A DNA stretch of 64,000 bases from Microbacterium sp. SORGH_AS_0969. GTDB taxonomy: Bacteria; Actinomycetota; Actinomycetes; Actinomycetales; Microbacteriaceae. Below the pieces are notes generated by a model. The model saw nothing but the letters and a program-made list of their open reading frames with translations, was not told the DNA's origin and did not search any database. Positions 26,410-34,843 of the stretch are shown piece by piece. The DNA is taken from contig NZ_JAUTAG010000001.1 in assembly GCF_030818255.1 (NCBI RefSeq), positions 2,728,001 through 2,792,000 of the forward strand, read 5' to 3'. The position numbers were made by a program, and so were the translations under genes. Each line of letters starts with the position of its first letter. Positions within the stretch are counted from its first letter, which is position 1.

Positions 26410-26964
26410 TCAGCGCACCCCGATGCGCGCGGGAGCCGACGAGAGCGAGCAGGCCGCCACGGCCGTCTCGACGGTTCCCGAGATCGTCACGACCGCGAGA
26501 CCGGTGCCGACGTACGTCACCATCCCCTCGCTCGCGGGCGTCGAGCCCGTCGGCCCCGAGAAGCGGTGCACCGTGGTTCCCGCCCGTCCCGAGACCGACA
26601 CAGTCAGGTCCACGCCGTCGATCGGACCGGTCCCCGAAGACGCTCTCCACGTGACCGCCGCGACACCCCGGCCCCAGCTCATCGCCGTCAGGGTGAGCGC
26701 GCCGCACTCCTCGCCACCGACCGCTTCGGTGCGCAGTGCGACCCCCGGCGGGGTGGTGTTGGCTGCGCACACGGCGATGCCGTGACGGCGCGCGTACTCG
26801 CGGCCGCTCGCGTCCACCCGTGAGCAGTCGGCGAACAGGGGGGTCGTGACGGTGGTCCCGAGAGGATCGGTGTAGGCCGCCACAGCCGCCGTCGTGGGGA
26901 TGCCGGTGACGAGGACCGCCAGGGCGGCGACGGCGATCGGCACCCCGATGATGCGACGTCGCAT
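26410..26964 (-). CDS. Secreted protein of unknown function
   Basis: 184 residues. MRRRIIGVPIAVAALAVLVTG... followed by TAAVAAYT is a clear Sec signal peptide, cut near residue 29. The mature domain has four Cys that could form two disulfides (CSRVD, VCAAN, EECGAL, AACSL) and a Thr/Val/Ser-rich beta pattern, as in an immunoglobulin-like exported domain. RBS GAGGAGG precedes the ATG. No family is recognised. It is convergent with the DUF3817 gene, with 8 bases between stops. Confidence 0.72.
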   Translation of the reverse strand: MRRRIIGVPIAVAALAVLVTGIPTTAAVAAYTDPLGTTVTTPLFADCSRVDASGREYARRHGIAVCAANTTPPGVALRTEAVGGEECGALTLTAMSWGRGVAAVTWRASSGTGPIDGVDLTVSVSGRAGTTVHRFSGPTGSTPASEGMVTYVGTGLAVVTISGTVETAVAACSLSSAPARIGVR

Positions 26965-26992
26965 GGCGCCTCCTCGCGCTGATGACGAGAAT

Positions 26993-28099
26993 CTACGCCG
27001 TCCGGGTCGACACCGTCACCGTGAATTTGCGATCGCGGGCGACCTGCCGGGTCGGCCCGACGAGACGCTCGAGGGCGGGCCGGTACTGCAGCGCGGAGTT
27101 CCACACCGTCCAGAGTTCGCCGCCCGGCCGGAGCACGCGCGCCGCCTCGGCGAACATGCGCGGGGCGATGCCCTCGGTGACCGCCGCCCCCGAGTGGAAG
27201 GGCGGGTTGAGCGCGATGAACGACGCACTGTCGTCGGGCCGGCCTCGCAGCATGTCGTCGCGCACCACCGTGACCCGGTCGGCGACGCCGTTGGCCTCGG
27301 CCGTCGCGCGCGCCGACTCGACCGCGATCGCGGACTGGTCGCACGCGAGAACCCGGAGGGAGGGATGCCGTGTCGCCAGGGTCGCGGCGACGATGCCGGT
27401 GCCGCACGCGAGGTCGATCGCCTCCGCGTCGCGCGGCTCGGGGAGGTGGGCCAGGAGAAGCCGGGTGCCGATGTCGAGCGACGCCCCGGCGAACGCGCCG
27501 CCGAACGCGCGGATCTCGAGTCCGTCGATCCGCGCCCTCTCCGGTTCGGGGTCGGCGCCGTCGTGCGGCCCGCGGGCGATGAGGACGCGCGACTTCTGCC
27601 GGGCGTGCGAGACGTCGACCCGCTCGAACCGTTTGCGGAGCACGTCGTTCATCGTCAGGGTCATGTGCTTCAGCCGCCCGCCCGCGAAGACGACCACGTC
27701 CGGGTGGGCGTATCGGGCGATGAGCCCTGTGATGTCGTGCAGCTCACGCAGCGCCCGCGGCAGACGCAGCAGCACGACGCGCGCGTTCTCGAGGAGGGCG
27801 GCATCCCGGGCGTGCGAGGTGAACGATCCGGTGAGCTGCGTCGTCTCGGCGTTCGCCGCGAGGGCCTGTTCGCCGGTGAGCTCGTCCTGATGTACCCGGA
27901 TGCCGCGCGCTCCGGCAGCGGCCGAGGCCAGGGTGAGTGCCCCGTAGGCGTCGCCGATCACGACGAGCTGTCCGTCCGCGAGACCCGCACGGGCCTCGGC
28001 GGACTCGTCGAGGATCAGCCGGTCGGCCGCGTCCACGGCGAGCAGGTCGGGTGCCTCGAGATCGGGCCAGCGGCGGAGGGCATCGAGTGAGAACGGCAC
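26993..28099 (-). CDS. RsmC/RlmG-like class I methyltransferase
   Basis: 368 residues, two-domain layout of 16S/23S rRNA guanine-N2 methyltransferases: an N-terminal inactive methyltransferase-like half (LVVIGDAYGALTLA...) and a C-terminal SAM-binding half with AIDLACGTGIVAATLA (motif I) and the catalytic ALNPPFHSG (motif IV, NPPFH), diagnostic of the RsmC/RlmG group. It would use SAM to methylate an rRNA guanine, but the exact target cannot be told. GTG 28099 lies 6 bases after TACCGT, which supports this start and a leaderless mRNA. Confidence 0.88.
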   Translation of the reverse strand: MPFSLDALRRWPDLEAPDLLAVDAADRLILDESAEARAGLADGQLVVIGDAYGALTLASAAAGARGIRVHQDELTGEQALAANAETTQLTGSFTSHARDAALLENARVVLLRLPRALRELHDITGLIARYAHPDVVVFAGGRLKHMTLTMNDVLRKRFERVDVSHARQKSRVLIARGPHDGADPEPERARIDGLEIRAFGGAFAGASLDIGTRLLLAHLPEPRDAEAIDLACGTGIVAATLATRHPSLRVLACDQSAIAVESARATAEANGVADRVTVVRDDMLRGRPDDSASFIALNPPFHSGAAVTEGIAPRMFAEAARVLRPGGELWTVWNSALQYRPALERLVGPTRQVARDRKFTVTVSTRTA

Positions 28100-28158
28100 T
28101 CGGACACGGTACCCGGCGCGCGACCTCGCCGACGGTGGGCCGGGCCGGTTGCGAGACG

Positions 28159-29823
28159 TCAGGACCGGCGGTTCGCGGCGGCCGCGGCGGCGGCCAGGTC
28201 GGCGAGTACCGGCGGCACATCGTCCTGCGGGACGACCGCCTGGATGAGCGTCAGCCCCTCCGATCGCCGCGCCGCGGCGAGTGCGTCGCTGAGAGCCCCG
28301 ACGGTGTCGACGCGCACACCGACGTTCGTACCGGCGGGATCCATCGCGCCGAGGAGCGCGGTCCAATCCCACGTCGCGATGTCGTTGTACTCCTCGTGCA
28401 GGCCGTGGATCACGCGCTCGACCGTGTAGCCGCCATTGTCGACCACGACGATGACCGCCGGCACGCCGTGGCGCACGAGCGTACCGAGCTCGGCGCTCGT
28501 GAGCTGGGCGGCGCCGTCGCCGATCAGCAGCACCGGGCGCCGCTCGGGTCGGGCGAGCGCGGCACCGAGGATCGCCGGCAGCGTGAAACCGATCGCGGCC
28601 CACAGCGGCTGACCACCGAACACGACGCCGTGGGGCAGGCGTTCTCCGGCCATGCCGTAGAACGACGTGCCCTGGTCGGCGAGCACGGTGTCGCCGTCGC
28701 GGAGGAAGGCGGCCACCTCGTGCCACAGCGCCGACTGCGACAGCGCGTCACCCGCTTCGGCGGCCGGTCGCGGAGCGACGGGCGGGGCTCCCGCATCGAC
28801 CGCGAAGCGACCGGGGAGCGCGGCGAGTTCGTCGGCGACGGCGTCGAGGGCGTCCCGCATCGCGAGCGGGCGGAAGTCGTCGTCGCCGATGCGCGCGTGC
28901 TCGCCGCGGATCTCGATCGTGCGCGCCGGGTCGATGTGCTGCGAGAAGAACCCGCTCGTCAGATCGGTGAACTGCACGCCCGCCATGACGAGCACGTCGG
29001 CTTCTTCGATGCCCGCGCGGACGGCGGGAGCACTCGCCGCACCGAGGTAGGGACCGAGATACCCGGATGCCGACTCGTCGACGACGCGGCGGCCCCACAG
29101 CAACGAGGCGTGCGGCACTCCGCTCTCGAGGACGCGGTGCAGGTGGTCTTCGGCGTCGAGGCGCGCGACGAGGATGTCGGCGAGGACGGCGGCGGAGTCG
29201 GCCACGGCCAGTCGAGCGGCGACCGCATCGCGGAACCGGGTGAGCACCGCGGGGTCGGTGACGGTGTCGGGGGAGGGGAGCGGCTCGGACGGAGGGTCGA
29301 CGGGCGTCTCGCCGATGTCAGCGGGGATCAGCAGATATCCCGGTAGGCGCCGATGGCGCACCTCGGTGACGAGGCGGTCGATCTGGGCCGTGGCATCCGT
29401 CGCGGTGAGCGCTTCTTGAGCGGCGGTGACCTCGGCGGTCATGCGGGCGAAGTGGCCGAAGTCGCCGTCGCCGAGGGAGTGGTGGCTCGCCCGCCCCGCT
29501 GCCTGCACCGCGGTGGTGGGAGCGCCGACGACGTGCAGGACGGGGACATGCTCGGCGTAACTGCCGGCGACCGCACTGATGGCCGAGAGCTCGCCGACGC
29601 CGAAGGTCGTGCTGAGGGCGCCGAGGCCGTGGAGGCGCGCATAGCCGTCGGCGGCGTAGCCCGCGCCGAGCTCGTTCGCGCACCCGACCCATTCGATGAG
29701 CGGATGGCGCTCGACGTGATCGAGGAAGGCGAGCGTGAAATCACCGGGAACGCCGAAGAAGTGCCGTACTCCCGATTCGGCCAGTCGATCGAGGAGGTAG
29801 TCGGCCACGGTATAGGTCGTCAT
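28159..29823 (-). CDS. Thiamine-pyrophosphate 2-oxo-acid decarboxylase (pyruvate/indolepyruvate decarboxylase type)
   Basis: 554 residues with the three-domain layout of pyruvate decarboxylase-type enzymes. The N-terminal domain has FFGVPGDFTLAFLDH and the catalytic Glu in GCANELGAGYAADGYAR (quoted in part: CANELGAGYAADGYAR); RASHHSLGDGDF has the His-His pair of this subfamily. The C-terminal TPP-binding motif is GDGAAQLTSAELG...NNGGYTVE-like (LLIGDGAAQLT then VVVDNGGYTVE). It decarboxylates a 2-oxo acid to an aldehyde; indolepyruvate, pyruvate and phenylpyruvate are all possible. ATG 29823 has only a weak RBS (GGGAG). Confidence 0.88.
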   Translation of the reverse strand: MTTYTVADYLLDRLAESGVRHFFGVPGDFTLAFLDHVERHPLIEWVGCANELGAGYAADGYARLHGLGALSTTFGVGELSAISAVAGSYAEHVPVLHVVGAPTTAVQAAGRASHHSLGDGDFGHFARMTAEVTAAQEALTATDATAQIDRLVTEVRHRRLPGYLLIPADIGETPVDPPSEPLPSPDTVTDPAVLTRFRDAVAARLAVADSAAVLADILVARLDAEDHLHRVLESGVPHASLLWGRRVVDESASGYLGPYLGAASAPAVRAGIEEADVLVMAGVQFTDLTSGFFSQHIDPARTIEIRGEHARIGDDDFRPLAMRDALDAVADELAALPGRFAVDAGAPPVAPRPAAEAGDALSQSALWHEVAAFLRDGDTVLADQGTSFYGMAGERLPHGVVFGGQPLWAAIGFTLPAILGAALARPERRPVLLIGDGAAQLTSAELGTLVRHGVPAVIVVVDNGGYTVERVIHGLHEEYNDIATWDWTALLGAMDPAGTNVGVRVDTVGALSDALAAARRSEGLTLIQAVVPQDDVPPVLADLAAAAAAANRRS

Positions 29824-29839
29824 GGCCGATGCTCCCGGT

Positions 29840-29989
29840 TTACCGCGTGCCGAAGTGGAAGGGCAGCGCCAACGATGCCGAGACCAGGATGATGCCGAGG
29901 GCGAAGAACAGCGCGGGGGCCGCGAGCGAGAACGAGAGGCCGGTGAGCAGCATGCCCCCGACGAACAGGATGAGCGAGACGATGAACAT
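29840..29989 (-). CDS. Two-helix small membrane protein, 49 residues
   Basis: Reads MFIVSLILFVGGMLLTGLSF, then a second hydrophobic stretch (APALFFALGIILVSASLALP) and the tail FHFGTR. The hydrophobicity and G/C third positions support coding. AAGGATCC just before ATG 29989 could be an RBS. It lies between the EI24 gene (24 bases upstream) and the decarboxylase gene (16 bases downstream), all reading left, so probably one operon. Function is unknown. Confidence 0.62.
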   Translation of the reverse strand: MFIVSLILFVGGMLLTGLSFSLAAPALFFALGIILVSASLALPFHFGTR

Positions 29990-30013
29990 GAGGATCCCTT
30001 CGGTCGCTCCAGG

Positions 30014-30793
30014 CTACCGTGCCGGGTCGGCGGGTCGTGCCTCGGGCTCGACCGCGTCGCGGGACGGTTTCTCGCCGAGCGCGGCGTGCGCCCAGAGCGT
30101 GCTCCCCGCCACGGCCGCCGGCATGATCGCGACCGCGCCGAGCGGGACGAGGAAGCAGATCTGGGTCGCGACGCCGAACCCGAGGGCCTTCGCGCGGTGC
30201 TCGCGAAGGAGGGTGCGTCGCGCCCGGCGGTCGAGGCCACGGGCCGAGAGCGCGCGGGAGGTGAGTTCGTCGGCGAGGAGCCAGCCGGTCAGCAGGAGGC
30301 CGACGACACCCCCGAGCACCCCTCCGACGAGGGGGATGAGCCCGAGCAGCCACGCGAGAAGTGCGACCAGGATGCCACGGAGCACCAGCCGCGCGCTGTC
30401 GCCCACTCCCCGCCAGAAGCCGTACTCGACGTTCGGCACCGCGCCGAGGGCGGAGCGCTCGGTCGCGCGCCAGATCCGGTCGTAGATCGGCTCGCCGACC
30501 GTCAACGTCACGGCGGTGAACGAGACCGCGAAGAGGAACAGCACCGCACCGAACGACGCGACCCCGATTGCCACGCGGAGGGCGGCGGCCCAGAACGGTT
30601 CCCATCCGTCGGCGAACGGCGTCCAGTCGTCGACGAGGCTCGGAAGCCAGAAGCCCCACCCCACGAGCGCGGCGCCGAACGCCAGACCGACGACGGCACC
30701 CGGGATGAGCCCCAGTGCCATCGCGCCCGGCGTGCGTCGCCACTGGCCGAGACCACGGAGCAGGAGGCCGGCGCCGGCGAGGAAGTCGCGCAT
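30014..30793 (-). CDS. EI24-domain membrane protein (CysZ-like)
   Basis: 259 residues. MRDFLAGAGLLLRGLGQWRR is the usual N-terminus of bacterial EI24 proteins, followed by several membrane segments and the family core GEPIYDRIWRATE. Late segments FGVATQICFLVPLGAVAIMPAAVAG (quoted in part: FLVPLGAVAIMPAAVAG) end the domain. E. coli CysZ of this family is a sulfate transporter; actinobacterial members are not characterised. ATG 30793 follows CAGACT by 7 bases, part of a RecA-NDp-like promoter at 30801-30823. Confidence 0.85.
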   Translation of the reverse strand: MRDFLAGAGLLLRGLGQWRRTPGAMALGLIPGAVVGLAFGAALVGWGFWLPSLVDDWTPFADGWEPFWAAALRVAIGVASFGAVLFLFAVSFTAVTLTVGEPIYDRIWRATERSALGAVPNVEYGFWRGVGDSARLVLRGILVALLAWLLGLIPLVGGVLGGVVGLLLTGWLLADELTSRALSARGLDRRARRTLLREHRAKALGFGVATQICFLVPLGAVAIMPAAVAGSTLWAHAALGEKPSRDAVEPEARPADPAR

Positions 30794-30800
30794 GGCGACG

Positions 30801-30823
30801 AGTCTGGCAGACGCCTCCGACAC
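30801..30823 (-). promoter_or_regulatory. RecA-NDp/PafBC-like promoter of the EI24 gene
   Basis: Minus strand: GTGTCGGAG, 8 bases, CAGACT, 7 bases, ATG. It faces away from a second copy of the same motif at 30879-30901. Confidence 0.55.
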
Positions 30824-30878
30824 GGGTCGGATGCGCCGACGGTCGGGGTGGGCGGGTATCCGCGGCCCCGGCCTGGTC

Positions 30879-30901
30879 ATGTCGGTGGCCGGTGCCAGGA
30901 T
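30879..30901 (+). promoter_or_regulatory. RecA-NDp/PafBC-like promoter of the DUF998 gene
   Basis: ATGTCGGTG, 8 bases, CAGGAT, 6 bases, ATG at 30908. TGTCGGTG is an exact match to the upstream half of the RecA-NDp consensus. Confidence 0.62.
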
Positions 30902-30907
30902 GTGGGC

Positions 30908-31741
30908 ATGCGGATCCGCACGACGTCGACCCAGCGCACCTACCGATACGTGCGGTTGTCGATCGTGGCGGCGACCCTCGTTCTGGCGCTGTCCGTGGGG
31001 CTCGAGGTCGCGAGTGCGGGTGTGCTTTCCTCGATCAGCGCCGCGTTCTACACGCCGGCGGGCGATCTCTTCGTGGGGAGCCTGTGCGCGATCGCGCTGG
31101 CGCTCCTCGTCCTCTCCGGGCGCAGCATCGAGCAGGGACTCCTCGACGTGGCGGCGGTGTTCGCTCTCGTCGTCGCGCTGGTGCCCACGCCGATCTCCGA
31201 CGCTTCCTGCGAGGGCGCCGCGGTGTGCGTGCCGGGTGCGGCGGTCGCCGGAGTGATCAACAACGGCGTGTCGGTGGCATCCCTCTCCGTCGTCGTCCTG
31301 ATCTTCGCCGCGGTCCTCGCTCGCACGCAGGGGTCCGCGGGGTGGGGGACTGTCGTGACGCTGGTCGGGATCGCGCTGATCGTCGTCGGATTCGTGTCGT
31401 GGGCTCTCGCCGACTTCCCGACGTTCCTCCGCGGTGCGCACAACGTCGCGGCCGTCGGGTTCTTCTCGGTGATCGGTGTGGTCGCCGCCGTGTCGGCGTG
31501 GCGGCCCCAACGCGCCGCGCGTCGCTTCCGGGTGCTGTACGCCGTGGTCGCGGTCGGCATCCTGGGGGTGCTGATCGCCCTGGTCGCGGTGCTGGTCGCC
31601 GGAAGAGCGGCGACGGCGACCGTGGGGGGTGTGCCGGCGATCTTCCTCGGGGAGTCTGTCGTGGTGGTCCTGTTCGCGGTGTTCTGGCTCGTGCAGACGG
31701 TCGAACTCTGGGACGCCACCGATCCCGCGCTGCGCGCGTGA
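30908..31741 (+). CDS. DUF998-type membrane protein
   Basis: 277 residues with about seven membrane segments. Loop features such as FYTPAGDLFVGSLCAIALALLVLSG (part: LFVGSLCAIALALLVLSG) and GAHNVAAVGFFSVIGVVAAVSAW (part: HNVAAVGFFSVIGVVAAV) match DUF998-like proteins. There are two Cys in an extracytoplasmic loop (SDASCEGAAVCVPG). Function is unknown. Leaderless start at 30908 and divergent from EI24 with mirrored promoters, suggesting both respond to the same signal. Confidence 0.75.
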   Translation: MRIRTTSTQRTYRYVRLSIVAATLVLALSVGLEVASAGVLSSISAAFYTPAGDLFVGSLCAIALALLVLSGRSIEQGLLDVAAVFALVVALVPTPISDASCEGAAVCVPGAAVAGVINNGVSVASLSVVVLIFAAVLARTQGSAGWGTVVTLVGIALIVVGFVSWALADFPTFLRGAHNVAAVGFFSVIGVVAAVSAWRPQRAARRFRVLYAVVAVGILGVLIALVAVLVAGRAATATVGGVPAIFLGESVVVVLFAVFWLVQTVELWDATDPALRA

Positions 31742-31777
31742 GATTGCCGGGAATAACCTCGGAACCACGTCGTTGAA

Positions 31778-31831
31778 GTTGATACATGGCCGCTCAAGTC
31801 TCAAACTTGAGTGAGCTTGACTCATGTATCA
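31778..31831 (+). promoter_or_regulatory. HspR operator region (HAIR) of the Clp ATPase gene
   Basis: CTTGAGT-N7-ACTCATG at 31806-31826 differs at one position from the HAIR consensus CTTGAGT-N7-ACTCAAG. A weaker site with the same spacing, GTTGATA-N7-GCTCAAG, lies at 31778-31798, 28 bases upstream. The whole region is also a dyad: TGATACATG (31780-31788) is inverted at 31823-31831. HspR would repress the gene until heat shock. Confidence 0.85.
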
Positions 31832-31843
31832 CAGGAGACATTC

Positions 31844-34363
31844 GTGCCCGAAGACTTCACCCCCGACGCCGGGGACAACGGTGCCCAGTCGTTCGACGAG
31901 TTCCTCGCCCGCTACCTCGCGGGGGAGCGCGCCCGCGCCGAACGGTCCATCGACCTCAGCAGGTTCCTGAGCGCCCGCACGCAAGAGGCGTTGCAGGCGG
32001 CGGGCCGGTACGCACTCGGTCGGGGCCAGCGCGAGCTCGACGCCCTTCACGTGCTCCACGTCCTCGTGGGGCAGTCGCCCGCGCGCGAGGCCGTGTCGCG
32101 CCTCGGCGCCGACCCGGTCGCGATCGCCCGCGCCGCCGAGAGCCGCCTCCCGGCGGCCGGTCCCGCTGCCGACGTCGACGGGGCCGTCGTCGCCGGTTCC
32201 GTCCAGCGCGCGCTGTTCCACGCCTTCCAGGTCGCGCGGGCCGCAGGATCCACCTACGTCGACCCCGACCACCTCTTCTTCGCGCTCGTGCTGGCGCAGG
32301 ACGCGCCCGCCGGGCAGATCCTCGCGCAGGCCGGTGTCACGGCCGAGGCCCTGACCCAGGGCGTGCGCGAGACCGTCGTGGGCGGCGAGCCGAGTTCCGC
32401 GCCCGAGCAGACGGCATCCACGACCCCGTATCTCGACCGCTTCGGCACCGACCTGACCGCCCTCGCGACGGCGGGCGAGCTCGACCCGGTCATCGGCCGG
32501 TCCGACGAGATCGAGCAGACGATCGAGATCCTCAGCCGCCGGACGAAGAACAACCCGGTCCTGATCGGCGAGGCCGGCGTCGGAAAGACCGCGATCGTCG
32601 AGGGACTGGCTCGTGCGATCGTCGCCGATGAGGTTCCCGAACAGCTCCGCGGCACCCGCGTGGTCTCGATCGACCTCGCGGCGATGCTCGCGGGCGCACG
32701 TTATCGCGGCGACTTCGAGGAGCGCCTCACCCAGACGATGGAGGAGATCGCGGCATCCGAGAAGCTCGTCGTCTTCATCGACGAGGTGCACACCCTCGTC
32801 GGTGCGGGCGGCAGCGGCGACGGATCGATGGACGCGGGCAACATCCTCAAGCCGCGTCTCGCGCGCGGCGACGTGCGTCTCATCGGCGCGACCACGCTGC
32901 GTGAGTACCGCACGATCGAGAAGGACCCCGCTCTCGAGCGGCGTCTGCAGCCGGTGCGCGTGGGCGAGCCTTCGCTGACGGATGCCGTGGAGATCCTCCG
33001 CGGTCTGCGTTCGGCGTACGAGGAGCACCACGCCGTCACCTACACCGACGACGCGCTGCGCGCCGCCGTCGAGCTGAGCGACCGGTACCTTCCCGACCGC
33101 GTGCTCCCTGACAAGGCGATCGACCTCATCGACCAGGCCGGAGCGCGCCTGCGTCTGAAGCTCGGGGTCTCGGTCGACACCTCGTCGCTGTTGGAGCGGC
33201 TCGCCACTCTCGAGGCGGAGAAGAACGCCGCCGTCTCAGCCGAGCACTACGAGGAGGCCTCGCGCCTGCGCGACGAGATGGCCGCCGTGCAGGCCCGGCT
33301 CGACGACGCGACGCGTGGCCCCCGGGTCGCGGCCGTGGTGGACGAGCCCGAGATCGCCGCGGTGATCAGCCGGTCCACCGGCATCCCGGTCGCCCGACTG
33401 ACGGCGACTGAACGCGGACGCCTTTCGCAGCTCGAGAACGAGTTGCACGCCCGGGTCATCGGGCAGGACGACGCCGTCACCGCGGTCGCCAAGGCCGTGC
33501 GCCGCAACCGCACGGGCATGGGAGACGAGAACCGTCCCGTCGGTTCGTTCCTCTTCCTCGGCCCCACGGGCGTCGGCAAGACCGAGCTCGCGAAGGCCCT
33601 CGCGGGGTCGCTCTTCGACGACGACGGTGCCGTGATCCGCTTCGACATGAGCGAGTTCGGCGAGCGCCACACCGTGTCGCGCCTCGTCGGTGCCCCTCCC
33701 GGATACGTCGGCTACGACGAGGCGGGTCAACTCACCGAGCGCGTCCGACGCAACCCTTACGCGGTCGTGCTGTTCGACGAGATCGAGAAGGCGCACCCCG
33801 ACGTGTTCACTCTGCTGCTGCAGGTGCTCGACGACGGACGCCTGACCGACGGCCAGGGACGCACGGTCGACTTCCGCAACACGGTGATCGTGATGACCTC
33901 GAACCTGGGCGCCGAGATCCTGGCATCCCGTTCCGGCGCGATCGGCTTCGCGACGCGCGAGTTCGCCGCCGAGGACGTGCGCGACCGCGTCATGGGCAAG
34001 CTGCGCGAGGCGATGCGGCCCGAGTTCCTCAACCGGATCGACGACATCGTCCTGTTCCAGAAGCTCGAGAAGGCGCAGCTGCGCGAGATCGTGCGGCTGC
34101 TGCTGGGCGCGTCCGCGCGGCGACTCGCTTCGCGCGACGTGGCTCTGGAGGTCACCGACGCGGCCGTCGACCGCCTCGCCGAGGTCGGGTACGAGCCCGA
34201 GTACGGCGCACGGCCGCTGCGCCGCCTCATCCAGCGCGAGGTCGACGACCGCATCGCCGACCTGTTCGTGTCGGGCGAGCTGAACGACGGGGGAGCGGTG
34301 ACGGTGGATGCCGACGCCTCGGGCTTCGTCGTCCGCGCGGCGTCCGCGGCTCTCGCGGCGTAG
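31844..34363 (+). CDS. Hsp100/Clp AAA+ ATPase, ClpC-like architecture with a divergent N domain, HspR-controlled
   Basis: 839 residues. The first AAA+ module has Walker A GEAGVGKTA and Walker B VVFIDEVHT; the second has GPTGVGKTEL and VVLFDEIEKAHPDV plus sensor TSNLGAE. Between them is only a short UVR-like segment (EHYEEASRLRDEM), not the long ClpB coiled coil, so the layout is ClpC-like. The N-terminal 150 residues are a recognisable but divergent Clp_N repeat pair preceded by a 40-residue acidic lead. It unfolds proteins, either for ClpP or as a disaggregase. GTG 31844 has RBS AGGAG. The HAIR operators link it to heat stress; ClpB is the usual HspR target. Confidence 0.87.
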   Translation: MPEDFTPDAGDNGAQSFDEFLARYLAGERARAERSIDLSRFLSARTQEALQAAGRYALGRGQRELDALHVLHVLVGQSPAREAVSRLGADPVAIARAAESRLPAAGPAADVDGAVVAGSVQRALFHAFQVARAAGSTYVDPDHLFFALVLAQDAPAGQILAQAGVTAEALTQGVRETVVGGEPSSAPEQTASTTPYLDRFGTDLTALATAGELDPVIGRSDEIEQTIEILSRRTKNNPVLIGEAGVGKTAIVEGLARAIVADEVPEQLRGTRVVSIDLAAMLAGARYRGDFEERLTQTMEEIAASEKLVVFIDEVHTLVGAGGSGDGSMDAGNILKPRLARGDVRLIGATTLREYRTIEKDPALERRLQPVRVGEPSLTDAVEILRGLRSAYEEHHAVTYTDDALRAAVELSDRYLPDRVLPDKAIDLIDQAGARLRLKLGVSVDTSSLLERLATLEAEKNAAVSAEHYEEASRLRDEMAAVQARLDDATRGPRVAAVVDEPEIAAVISRSTGIPVARLTATERGRLSQLENELHARVIGQDDAVTAVAKAVRRNRTGMGDENRPVGSFLFLGPTGVGKTELAKALAGSLFDDDGAVIRFDMSEFGERHTVSRLVGAPPGYVGYDEAGQLTERVRRNPYAVVLFDEIEKAHPDVFTLLLQVLDDGRLTDGQGRTVDFRNTVIVMTSNLGAEILASRSGAIGFATREFAAEDVRDRVMGKLREAMRPEFLNRIDDIVLFQKLEKAQLREIVRLLLGASARRLASRDVALEVTDAAVDRLAEVGYEPEYGARPLRRLIQREVDDRIADLFVSGELNDGGAVTVDADASGFVVRAASAALAA

Positions 34364-34378
34364 GGCCGTCGGGCTCCA

Positions 34379-34412
34379 GGCCCTCGGAACCTTCGGGTTC
34401 CGGGGGCCTTTC
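34379..34412 (+). terminator. Rho-independent terminator after the Clp gene
   Basis: GGCCCTCGGAACC, loop TTC, GGGTTCCGGGGGCC, then TTTC. The 13-14 base stem starts 16 bases after the stop codon. Confidence 0.85.
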
Positions 34413-34495
34413 GCGTGTTCGGGGATCTCCGCGGGACGTCACGGGGTGGTCGGGGGTGGGCGGCCTTGGGGCCGGGGCCGTGGGGCCGGGGTGGG

Positions 34496-34843
34496 CCGTG
34501 CCGTCGCGCGGAGTTCGGGGGCGACACGCCGGTGGGGGTGGGCCGGTGGCGGAGTGTTGCCGGTGATCTCCGCCGGAGGGTACGGGGCTGCCCGTGAGCG
34601 GACGGCCGGCGGGCCGGTACGGGCTGGGCCGTCCTGCGGAGTTCGTCCGGCTTCGGGGCCGGCGTGGGGCCGTGCCGTCGCGCGGAGTTCGGGGGCGACA
34701 CGCCGGTGGGGCTGGGTCGGTGTGGGCGTGTTGCCGGTGATCTCCGCCGGACGGTACGCGGTAGCCCGTGGGCCCCCAGCAGATCGGCCCACCGGATGCC
34801 ACGACCCTCGCCCGATGTCGGAGGTTCGGGGCAGAGTAGAGGG
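34496..34843. repeat. 174-bp tandem duplication, gene-free GC-rich repeats
   Basis: A 42-base block beginning CCGTGCCGTCGCGCGGAG starts at 34496 and again at 34670. A second block, GTGTTGCCGGTGATCTCC, starts at 34554 and 34728. Both give the same period of 174. Between them lie degenerate inverted copies (CCTGCGGAGTTCG; CTCCGCCGGACGG). The unit TGCCGTCG(C/T)GCGGAGTTCGG is shared with the array at 43999-44724. The second copy ends over the promoter of the LLM oxidoreductase gene. No open frame here is convincing. Confidence 0.8.
34815..34837 (+). promoter_or_regulatory. RecA-NDp/PafBC-like promoter of the LLM operon
   Basis: ATGTCGGAG, 8 bases, CAGAGT, 6 bases, ATG at 34844. Confidence 0.55.

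Noticed and set aside
31844..34363. Calling the HspR-controlled gene clpB
   Set aside because: The long coiled-coil middle domain of ClpB is missing; only a short UVR-like segment lies between the AAA+ modules.
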